Assembly (NCBI RefSeq): GCF_013340935.1
Contig: NZ_WHOS01000009.1
Coordinates: 62,001-126,000, forward strand
Reading direction: 5' to 3'
Length of the DNA stretch: 64,000 nt
Origin: Azospirillum melinis
Lineage (GTDB): Bacteria > Pseudomonadota > Alphaproteobacteria > Azospirillales > Azospirillaceae
Both the position numbers and the translations under genes were made by a program. The notes beneath the pieces are model-generated. The model saw only the letters and a list, made by a program, of their open reading frames with translations, searched no databases and was not told where the DNA came from. Shown here piece by piece: positions 8,421 through 15,401 of the stretch (position 1 is the first letter of the stretch; every line of letters starts with the position of its first letter).

Positions 8421-11030
8421 TTAGCGCTTCAGCCCCAGCACTTCCTGAAGCATTTCATCCGAGGTGGTGACGATCTTCGCGTTGGCGGAATAGCTCCGCT
8501 GGGTGACGATCATCTTGGTGAACTCATCGGCGATGTCGACGTTGGAGCTTTCGACGCTGTTCGCCACCACGGCACCGGCGCCGTTCGTCTCCGGATCGTT
8601 GAAGTTCGGCTTGCCGGCCTCTTCGCTTTCGATGAAGACGCCGCCGGATTCGCGCTGCAGTGCGTTGGGGTTGTTGAAGGTGATGATCGGCACCTTCGCC
8701 ACCATCTTCGACCGTCCGTTGTCGTAGTTGACCATGACGGTGCCGTTGTCGCCGAACACCACGTCCTTGAACTGCCCGCGTGGCGCGCCGTTCTGGACCA
8801 GCTGGGTGACGTTGATCTCCTCGCCGGCATATTGGGTCAGGCCGCCCGGCTTCTGGTACTTGCCGAGGTTCAGCGTGATCTGCTGCGGGCCGAAGCCGTA
8901 ATCGACGGTGAAGGTGACGTTGGCGGCGGATCCGGCGGACTGGTTGGCGGCGCTGACCGCCGAGCCGGTGCCGACCAGGGCTGTGGAGATGTTGGTCAGC
9001 GTGCCGACCGTCTCCGGGGTCTTGCCGAAGGTCAGGCCGATATGGGCCGGCGTCTGGCCGGCGACCGCACTCTGGTCCAGGGTGAACTGGGCGGCGGGAG
9101 CGTCGACGACCGTGCCGGTGGCACCGGCCGCCGTCAGCGTGTTGCCGCTTGCGGTCGCTCCGGGGACGACCGAGGCGAAATACTGCATGACCTTGGCCGG
9201 CGTGTCGTACAGGCCGTAATTGGCGTTGGTGATCGTCAGCGGATAGGTCGTGGCGCCGACCGTGATGTTGTAGGTGTCGCCAATGTCGACCGTGGATCCG
9301 TTCAGCGTCACCGTGCCGGCGCCGGTCATCGTGTTGGTGCCGGTCGGGCTGGCCGCGGTCTTGGAGGTGACGGTGATGACGCCGCCCTGCGCGGTTGCCG
9401 TCACCGGCAGCGAGGTGTTGGAGTTGATCTTGTTCGCCAGCGCCGCGGTGATGTCCTCCATCGTCATCTCTTCGCCGGTGGTGCTGTAGGTCACCGCCGT
9501 GCCGTTGATGCTGAGGGTGTACTGCGTGCCGATGTCGCCCGGCGTGCCGGTCAGGGTCACCGTGCGGCTCTGGCGCACGCCGGCCACGCTGGAGACCGAC
9601 GGCAGCGAGCTCATCGTGTTCACCGCGGTGGAGGAGTTGGTCACCGTGGCGCTGGAGGTGACGTTGGTGTTCACCGCATTGGCCTGGATCGACAGGATGT
9701 TGCCGGCCGACGAAGCGGTGACGCTTGAGCCCAGCGCCTGGTTGATCTTGCCGGCCAGCTGCGAGACGACGTCGCTCACCGACGAATAGCTCTGATAGGT
9801 CGCGGCGGTCACCGTGTAGCTGATCGCCGTGCCGTTCACGTTGATGGTGAAGGAGTCGCCGACCTCGACCTGGGTCTGCGGGAACTGGAACTTGTCGATC
9901 TCACCCGCGCTGGCGGTCGCCGCCGTCGAGGTCTGGTTGACGATGGTGTTGGTCGTGTTGGTGCCGGACACCACGTCCGTGTTCAGCTTGAACGGGGTGC
10001 CGGGTTCGCGGGCGGTGACGCGGATCGTCTGGCCCGACGAGGTGGCGAGCACCGAGGCCGCCGGCGAGGCGGAGTTGATCTGGTTGGCCAGCGCGCCGGC
10101 CAGCCCGGAATAGGTCCGGAGCGAGCCGATGTTGTCGGCGGTGACCTTCAGGCTGTAGTTGGTGCCGTCGACCTTCACCGTGTAGGTGTCGCCGATGCGC
10201 AGGTTGTCCTGGCCGTTGGTGTTGTTGCCGGCGATGGTGATGACGTTGACCTGTGCCACTGCCGTCTGGCCGGCGATGTTCTGGCCGAAGGTCACGGTGG
10301 CGGGGTTGCCGGTGAAGGTGCCGTCGACCGGCTTGGTGTTGGAGCCCGGTGCGTCCAGGACCATGCGCCAGCTGCTGTCCGCCTGCTGTCGCCACTTGAA
10401 GTTGACGGTGCGCGGGTTGCCCTGGCTGTCGAAGATCTGGATGCTGCTGTCGGGGACCTTTTCGCCTTCCTTGGGCGTCGCCGGCAGGTTGGCCGCCAGG
10501 TCGATGGTGTTGGTCGCCACCGGCTTGTCGATCAGGGAGTTGACCTGGATCGGCGCCACCTGGTCCTTGTGCAGGACGCCCGTCACCGGATCGACCAGCC
10601 AGCCGTTCAGGGCATAGCCGGCGCTGTTGACGAGATAGCGGCTCTTGTCCAGTTCGAAGTCGCCGGCGCGGGTGTAGAAGGCGGCCGACGAATTGACCGT
10701 GCCCGTCTGCGTCTGCACCAGCGTGCTGGAACCCTGGGTCGCCACCTTGGTGACGCTGAAGAAGCCCTGGCCCTGGATGGCGATGTTGGTCGGGCTCTGC
10801 ACCTGGGTCAGGCTGCCCTGGATGTTGTTCATGAAGACCGGTTGCGCCGTGACCCCGCCCGGCTCGTGCAGACGCTGGCTGGACTGCAGGACCATCGTCT
10901 CGAAAGCAGAATCGACACGCTTGTAGCCGATGGTCGAGCTGTTCGCGATGTTGTCCGAGATATGTCCGAGCGCCTTCGACTGGGCATTCAGGCCGAGAAC
11001 GGCGGTTGTCATCGAACCGAAGATGCTCAT
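8421..11030 (-). CDS. flgE: Flagellar hook protein FlgE, with four-copy repeat insertion
   Basis: Structural subunit of the flagellar hook. The N-terminus (MSIFGSMTTAVLGLNAQSKA, then ISDNIANSSTIGYKR) is the flagellar rod/hook signature and GQGFFSV follows, as in FlgE. The C-terminus (NSVESSNVDIADEFTKMIV, then RSYSANAKIVTTSDEMLQEV) is the conserved FlgE/FlgG tail. It is 869 residues, about double E. coli FlgE. The extra mass, about residues 260-700, contains four divergent copies of a beta-rich unit with the pattern (V/I)-x-(I/V)-GD-(T/S)-(Y/F)-x-(I/V)-x-V-(D/N)-G, at about residues 279, 391, 497 and 581. GGAG lies about 10 nt before the ATG, and a sigma-54 promoter about 50 bp upstream. Confidence 0.95.
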   Translation of the reverse strand: MSIFGSMTTAVLGLNAQSKALGHISDNIANSSTIGYKRVDSAFETMVLQSSQRLHEPGGVTAQPVFMNNIQGSLTQVQSPTNIAIQGQGFFSVTKVATQGSSTLVQTQTGTVNSSAAFYTRAGDFELDKSRYLVNSAGYALNGWLVDPVTGVLHKDQVAPIQVNSLIDKPVATNTIDLAANLPATPKEGEKVPDSSIQIFDSQGNPRTVNFKWRQQADSSWRMVLDAPGSNTKPVDGTFTGNPATVTFGQNIAGQTAVAQVNVITIAGNNTNGQDNLRIGDTYTVKVDGTNYSLKVTADNIGSLRTYSGLAGALANQINSASPAASVLATSSGQTIRVTAREPGTPFKLNTDVVSGTNTTNTIVNQTSTAATASAGEIDKFQFPQTQVEVGDSFTINVNGTAISYTVTAATYQSYSSVSDVVSQLAGKINQALGSSVTASSAGNILSIQANAVNTNVTSSATVTNSSTAVNTMSSLPSVSSVAGVRQSRTVTLTGTPGDIGTQYTLSINGTAVTYSTTGEEMTMEDITAALANKINSNTSLPVTATAQGGVITVTSKTAASPTGTNTMTGAGTVTLNGSTVDIGDTYNITVGATTYPLTITNANYGLYDTPAKVMQYFASVVPGATASGNTLTAAGATGTVVDAPAAQFTLDQSAVAGQTPAHIGLTFGKTPETVGTLTNISTALVGTGSAVSAANQSAGSAANVTFTVDYGFGPQQITLNLGKYQKPGGLTQYAGEEINVTQLVQNGAPRGQFKDVVFGDNGTVMVNYDNGRSKMVAKVPIITFNNPNALQRESGGVFIESEEAGKPNFNDPETNGAGAVVANSVESSNVDIADEFTKMIVTQRSYSANAKIVTTSDEMLQEVLGLKR

Positions 11031-11079
11031 GGCCGGGGGTCTCCGAAAGAAAGGGCAAAGGTCTTCTGCGCCCTATCTA

Positions 11080-11094
11080 GCAAGCGGAGTGCCA
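11080..11094 (-). promoter_or_regulatory. Sigma-54 (RpoN) promoter of the flgE-flgK-flgL operon
   Basis: On the minus strand the sequence reads TGGCACTCCGCTTGC, a full match to TGGCAC-N5-TTGC. GG (-24) is at 11093-11092 and GC (-12) at 11081-11080, which puts the start of transcription near 11068, about 38 nt before the flgE ATG. Class III hook genes are RpoN/FlbD-dependent in many alphaproteobacteria. Confidence 0.85.
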
Positions 11095-11167
11095 ACTGCC
11101 GCTTCGGATGCAAGCCATTGAGAAAGCTTTGTTTTTTGAACAAGCTGTACGGAGGGGCCGGAAATTG

Positions 11168-11251
11168 CCGCCCGGTAGGAAAGTTTCGCCTAGTGCCGAC
11201 GGGGCGGAGGGGCAGAAAGCTCCCGCCGAAGTTGCCGCTTCTACCGGGCGG
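11168..11251. repeat. Widely spaced inverted repeat at the 3' end of the TPR-GT gene
   Basis: Arms CCGCCCGGTAG (11168-11178) and CTACCGGGCGG (11241-11251) are perfect 11-bp complements separated by 62 nt. The right arm includes the stop codon of the minus-strand gene. It could fold in the transcript as a 3' stem, but there is no T-run and the loop is long. Confidence 0.4.
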
Positions 11252-12722
11252 TCCGGACGGCGCGGGCGGCCTGCGCCCTCAGCACGGCGGCGGCGGTGCC
11301 GAGCGTCGTGGTCCAGTCGCCGGGGCGCGGCTGGCGGAACAGGCGCAGCGACGGGTACCAGGGGCTGTCGGCCCGATCGAGCAGCCAGCGCCAGTCCGGC
11401 ACATGGGGAAGCATCAGCCAGCACGGCACGCCCATCGCCCCGGCAAGATGGGCGATGGCGGTGTCCACCGTCACCAGCAGATCGAGGTTGGCGAGAATGG
11501 CGGCGGTGTCGGCGAAGTCGCGCACCCGCTCCATCGCGTTCGGCACCGTCACACCGGGCAGGCGGTCCAGCCCGGCGGCGGCCTCGCCGGTCTGCAGGCT
11601 GACGAAGCGCACGCCCGGCACCATCAGCAGCGGCAGCAGGGCCGCCGCCGGGATCGAGCGGTTGCGGTCGTTGCGGTGCTGGGGGTTGCCGGCCCACACC
11701 AGCCCGACCCGGAGGGCAGCACCGTCCTCCCCCGGTCCATCCAGCCCGTCCAGCCGGTCGCGCCAGCGGGCGACGTCGCCGGGATCGGGGGCAAGATAGG
11801 GCACGGTGGCCGGAATGTCCGGCAGGCCGGTGCCAAAGGCCCGCGGCAGGCTCATCAGCGGGCAATGGATGTCATGCGGCGGCGGATCCTCGCCACGCGA
11901 CAGCACCTGGATCGACGATCCCAGGTCGCGGTTGAACAGGCGGTAGAGCAGCATATGGGTTTCCAGGATCACCCGCCCGCCGCCCGCCGCGGCGATCTGC
12001 GCCACCAGCGGGGCATAACGGACGAACTGGATGGCGTCTCCGAAGCCCTGGTCCATGTGCAGCAGGATGGTGGCGGCGCCCGGCGGCTGTCCGGCCCAGG
12101 GCGGAGTGGCGAAGCGCTGCCAGCGGTGCTCGAACCCCTCCCATCCCGCGCGCAGGTCGCCGCGCACCAGCCGCCCCACCGCGCGGGCGAGATGGGCGTC
12201 GGCACGGGAGGGCTGGCGCGCCAGCACGGCGTCGAAGCAGGCCTCCGCCTCGTCGAAACGGCGCTGGTCGCGCAGGACGGTGCCGAGATTGAGCAAGGTC
12301 GCCGCATGGCCGGGCCGAAGCCGGGCCGCACGCTCCAGCCAGCGCCGTGCATCGGGGTAGCGCGCCAGCGCATGCAGGGAGGCGCCTTGTGCCTCGAGAG
12401 CGTCGCCGTCGGCCGGATCGAGCGCCAGGGCCCGCCGCAGAACCGGTTCCGCCCGCTCCGGCATCTCCGCCGCCCGCAGGGCCGCTCCCAGATGGCCCCA
12501 GGGCGCCGGGGCGGCCGGACGGACGCGCACCGCGCGGGCGATCCATCGCACGGCAGCCGCCGCGTGGCCGGTCTGCGCCCGCAGGACGCCGGACAGGTGC
12601 AGCGTGTCGGGTTGGGCCGGGTCCGCCGCCAGGATCCGCCGGTAGGCGTCGGCCGCTGCATCGGCATGGCCAGCCATGTGGTGGTTGACGGCGGCGTTGA
12701 GAGCGTCCAGGAGTGTAGCCAT
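11241..12722 (-). CDS. TPR-repeat protein with C-terminal glycosyltransferase (GT9/GT41-like) domain
   Basis: A 493-residue protein. Residues about 1-200 are five to six tetratricopeptide repeats (for example ALALDPADGDALEAQGASLHALARYPDA). The rest is a GT-B-like domain with HMDQGFGDAIQFVRYAP, then RVGLVWAGNPQHRNDRNRS, FVSLQTGE, and the sugar-nucleotide-site motif DLLVTVDTAIAHLAGAMG, characteristic of the heptosyltransferase-like fold found in many flagellum-linked TPR proteins. It lies directly upstream of flgE on the same strand (210 bp gap containing the flgE promoter), so a role in modifying a flagellar subunit is plausible but inferred. No signal peptide; cytoplasmic. It is a smaller relative of the two giant genes at 52.6-58.6 kb. 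Confidence 0.85.
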   Translation of the reverse strand: MATLLDALNAAVNHHMAGHADAAADAYRRILAADPAQPDTLHLSGVLRAQTGHAAAAVRWIARAVRVRPAAPAPWGHLGAALRAAEMPERAEPVLRRALALDPADGDALEAQGASLHALARYPDARRWLERAARLRPGHAATLLNLGTVLRDQRRFDEAEACFDAVLARQPSRADAHLARAVGRLVRGDLRAGWEGFEHRWQRFATPPWAGQPPGAATILLHMDQGFGDAIQFVRYAPLVAQIAAAGGGRVILETHMLLYRLFNRDLGSSIQVLSRGEDPPPHDIHCPLMSLPRAFGTGLPDIPATVPYLAPDPGDVARWRDRLDGLDGPGEDGAALRVGLVWAGNPQHRNDRNRSIPAAALLPLLMVPGVRFVSLQTGEAAAGLDRLPGVTVPNAMERVRDFADTAAILANLDLLVTVDTAIAHLAGAMGVPCWLMLPHVPDWRWLLDRADSPWYPSLRLFRQPRPGDWTTTLGTAAAVLRAQAARAVRTAR

Positions 12723-12821
12723 ACCCTCTTCTCTACACCGGCCGGCCGGGCAGAGCGAGGATCGAAGAACAGCGAAAATCCCAGATCAGCGAGAGCTGAC
12801 GATCAGGAGCCCGTCACGGCA

Positions 12822-13160
12822 ATGGACGACCGCCTTCCGACGCATCTCTGGGTCTCGGCCCATATCCGCACGGCCGATGCCCAGGGCGTGGCGATGACCG
12901 TGGTCCGCAAGGGCGACCCCAGCCGCGGCACCGTGATTTTGAAGATCAACCGGCTCGACCGAACCTTCTCCGTGCTGGTCCAGACGCGCGAGGCCGATGG
13001 CGAGCGGTTGTTCTGGGCACGCGGCACCGGCGCCGACCCGGTGCCGGAGGCCGACGCCGACGCCTACATCGCCCGCCAGCTCCGCTACGACCCCGACGTC
13101 TGGGTGATCGAGGTGGAGGACCGCCAGGGCCGGCATTGGTTCGACGGGCCGGTGCGCTGA
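12822..13160 (+). CDS. DUF1491 family protein
   Basis: A 112-residue basic-acidic cytoplasmic protein matching the alphaproteobacterial DUF1491 pattern. It opens LPTHLWVSAHIRTADAQG, continues through GDPSRGTVILKINRLD and LFWARGTG, and closes with DPDVWVIEVEDRQGRHW. The function of this family is unknown. The ATG at 12822 is preferred because homologues begin just before this LPTHLWV segment; an AGGAG lies about 12 nt upstream, rather far. Divergent from the TPR-GT gene and convergent with the secreted protein gene that follows. Confidence 0.85.
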   Translation: MDDRLPTHLWVSAHIRTADAQGVAMTVVRKGDPSRGTVILKINRLDRTFSVLVQTREADGERLFWARGTGADPVPEADADAYIARQLRYDPDVWVIEVEDRQGRHWFDGPVR

Positions 13161-13182
13161 CCGCCGCCGTCAACCCGCGCCG

Positions 13183-13683
13183 TCAGGGCGGCGGGCCGAT
13201 GACGGACAGCCGCAATTCTCCGACCTCCTCCGCCGTCGGCGGACGGGGAGGCGAGCCGGAGGCGGTGATGCGCAGGCGGAGCGTCAGGCGACCGTCCCGC
13301 AGGGCCCCGGCCGGCACCGGAATGGTCACCGTTCCGGCGCCCTGACCGCGCTGAGGACCGAAAGGGGCGGCGGTCCCGATGGGTTGGCCGTCCGCCGTTG
13401 TGACCTCTACCGTCTGCCCGCGGGTAAGCACGCCCAGGGTGACCGCCAGGATGGCGGCCTCGCCCTGCAGCGGCGGATGCGGCAGGGCGAGCGTCGTTTC
13501 CCCATTCCCGTCCGCTCTCCCGGACTGACCGGCCGATGCCGCACCCGCGGGCTGGCCCGTCAGGAGGACCAGCAGCGCGAGCAGGGCGACCGGCAGTCTG
13601 CCGGCCTGCCAAGCCTTACAGGGTGTGGAGCGAGACCCCCTTGACCGCCGGCGCGGCGGTGGCGGAGCCGTTGGACGGGACAA
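13183..13683 (-). CDS. Small secreted protein downstream of tyrosinase (start uncertain)
   Basis: An open frame ending at 13183 encodes a clear signal peptide (GRLPVALLALLVLLTGQPAGA) followed by about 115 residues of alternating hydrophobic and polar pattern typical of a beta-sandwich (VEVTTADGQPIG, GTVTIPVPAGALRDG, RLTLRLRITASG). No recognisable family. The frame lacks any ATG, GTG or TTG close to the signal peptide. The nearest standard start is a TTG at 13683, which overlaps the tyrosinase 3' end by about 68 nt. A non-standard CTG start just after the TAAGG of the tyrosinase stop is an alternative. Position right behind tyrosinase suggests co-expression, perhaps as an export or copper-delivery partner; this is inference. 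Confidence 0.55.
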   Translation of the reverse strand: MSRPTAPPPPRRRSRGSRSTPCKAWQAGRLPVALLALLVLLTGQPAGAASAGQSGRADGNGETTLALPHPPLQGEAAILAVTLGVLTRGQTVEVTTADGQPIGTAAPFGPQRGQGAGTVTIPVPAGALRDGRLTLRLRITASGSPPRPPTAEEVGELRLSVIGPPP

Positions 13684-15211
13684 TGCGGACCTCCAGCGTT
13701 GCGGTTGCAGGCGCCGCCGCCTGCGCGGCCGGGCTCCGGGCCAGTGCCGCGGTGCGGGCGGGCTCGGGCAGCGGCAGGGTGAAGGTGGCATCGTCCGCCA
13801 TGCCGTGCATGGCCGGGCCGAAGAAGCCGATGGTGCCGCCATAATAGGGGCTGTCCGCCGCCACCTTCGTCACGCCGGCCGGCGCGTTGATCAGCAGGTC
13901 GAAATTCCGCGGGGCGCCGCTGCCGGCCGGGCGGGTCACCTTGACCGCCATCACCACCGGGCTGGACGGCGCCGCCGACAGCTGGACCGATCCCACGCCC
14001 TTGGCCACCGTGCCCTTGACCGGAGCCGACGGCTTGGCCGCCGCCACCTGTGCCGATTCCGCGTCGCCGAAGCCGTGCCGATACTCGTACTGGAACCGTT
14101 CGGTGCTGAGATAGTCACCGGCGCGGCCGTCGAGGACATAGCTGCCGTCGGCGCGGACGAAGAACAGGAAGGGCTCGCGGGACAGCTGCGACAGCTCCTC
14201 CTTGTCGGTCGGCAGGATCGGCAGGCCCAGTCGCTGCTGCTTGCGCGTCCACACGTCCCAAAGGCGGTCCATGTTCGAATGGTGCAGGAAGAAGACGGGA
14301 TCCACCGGCGACAGGAAGTTGGTCATGTTGCCGTAGGGGCCCGGATCCCACGGGCCGACGCCGCCGATGTAGTTGTGGACGAGGTTGTGCGGCTGGCCTT
14401 CCAGAACCGAGAACTGGGTGTCCTTGCCCGGCATGACGTTGTGCGACGCCGTCTTGGAGCTGGTGAAGCTGCGCGTCACGTCGGCGTTGTAGTAGTCCAC
14501 CGGCAGCAGGCCGGTCAGCACAGTGTGGGGCGAGCAGGCCTTGGCCGTCTTGTCGTCCAGCTTCGGGTTTTCGCGGGTCAGGTAGCGCGCACGGTCGGTC
14601 GCGGCGAAGGCCTGGTTGCCGGGATCGCACTTGCCGTGGCTGCACCCGGTGACGTCGTCCCACAGCTTGTCGAAGCTGCTGTAGCCGCGAAGGTCCAGCT
14701 GCTTGCGCTGGGCCTCGTTCAGCGTGTCCCAATAGGCCTTCATCGCCGGCTTGATGTAGGCGGTGAAGGTCTTCAAATCCTTGGTGTAGGGAAGGAAGGC
14801 TTCGCTGACCGGGGTCAGGGCGCCGTCGAACATCTCGTTGGGGATCTGCGGCAGGAGCGTCCAGTCCCAATAGGGAAAGGCGAAATTCGGATTGTCGCTG
14901 TACTTGCGCACCGTCTCTTCGAAATAGCCGATATAACCGCGGTGCCAGACATAGAACCACCAGTTGCCGTGCGGACAGTCCATGAAATGGACGAAGGCGT
15001 TGCGGAACCAGTTGTGCGGATGATCGGGAGGCAGGGCCACCATCTTTTGCACGGCCGTGGCGTAGCTGCGCAGCATCGCCTTGCCTTCATCGCTGGTCGC
15101 GCTGTAGCGGATGTATTTCGCAGTCGCCGCCCGCGCCGGGCCGAACGGCAGCAGGGAGGTGCCCGCAGCAGCCGTGGCCGTCGCAAGAAAATCGCGCCGA
15201 TTGAAATTCAT
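13616..15211 (-). CDS. Tyrosinase / polyphenol oxidase, Tat-exported
   Basis: A type 3 copper enzyme that hydroxylates monophenols and/or oxidises catechols to quinones (531 residues). The start at 15211 gives MNFNRRDFLATATAAAGTSL, a twin-arginine signal ending near GPARAA, and has GGAG about 10 nt upstream. CuA histidines are in the FVHFMDCPHGNWWFYVWHRG region and CuB in HNLVHNYIGG plus VFFLHHSNMDRLWDVW, the tyrosinase signature. A C-terminal beta-rich domain (about 390-531, VMAVKVTRPAGSGAPRNFD and following) resembles the shielding domain of plant-type polyphenol oxidases. It could serve melanin formation or plant-phenolic turnover. The small secreted gene follows; a 14-bp perfect palindrome lies about 120 bp upstream. 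Confidence 0.9.
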   Translation of the reverse strand: MNFNRRDFLATATAAAGTSLLPFGPARAATAKYIRYSATSDEGKAMLRSYATAVQKMVALPPDHPHNWFRNAFVHFMDCPHGNWWFYVWHRGYIGYFEETVRKYSDNPNFAFPYWDWTLLPQIPNEMFDGALTPVSEAFLPYTKDLKTFTAYIKPAMKAYWDTLNEAQRKQLDLRGYSSFDKLWDDVTGCSHGKCDPGNQAFAATDRARYLTRENPKLDDKTAKACSPHTVLTGLLPVDYYNADVTRSFTSSKTASHNVMPGKDTQFSVLEGQPHNLVHNYIGGVGPWDPGPYGNMTNFLSPVDPVFFLHHSNMDRLWDVWTRKQQRLGLPILPTDKEELSQLSREPFLFFVRADGSYVLDGRAGDYLSTERFQYEYRHGFGDAESAQVAAAKPSAPVKGTVAKGVGSVQLSAAPSSPVVMAVKVTRPAGSGAPRNFDLLINAPAGVTKVAADSPYYGGTIGFFGPAMHGMADDATFTLPLPEPARTAALARSPAAQAAAPATATLEVRIVPSNGSATAAPAVKGVSLHTL

Positions 15212-15330
15212 TTTGATCAAGCTCCCGCGTAACGACAAAAACATTGCAAGTCTGTATAGGAAGCCGACTGTTTGCACGTGAATTCAACCGGCACCGACGG
15301 GCGGGCCTGGATTGGGCGGATGGCGCCATA

Positions 15331-15366
15331 CCTGCGCATGTCCGATGAAGTACGGACATGCGCAGG
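15331..15366. terminator. Strong 14-bp palindrome between the histidine kinase and tyrosinase genes
   Basis: Arms CCTGCGCATGTCCG and CGGACATGCGCAGG are perfect complements around an 8-nt loop. It lies 35 nt after the histidine kinase stop on the minus strand, as expected for a terminator, but lacks a T-run. It is also 120 bp upstream of the tyrosinase start, so an operator role is possible. Confidence 0.55.
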
Positions 15367-15401
15367 CAGGGATCGGACAGGTCGGAAAGCGGCCGGTGGC
15401 T

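Noticed and set aside
10569..12821. Long upstream extension of the DUF1491 frame
   Set aside because: The extension runs antisense to flgE and the TPR-GT gene; only the last 112 codons match a protein family, starting at the ATG at 12822.
13085..13612. Alternative minus-strand frame with an ATG in the region after tyrosinase
   Set aside because: Arg/Gly-rich translation without secondary-structure pattern; the frame ending at 13183 has a signal peptide and regular strand pattern instead.
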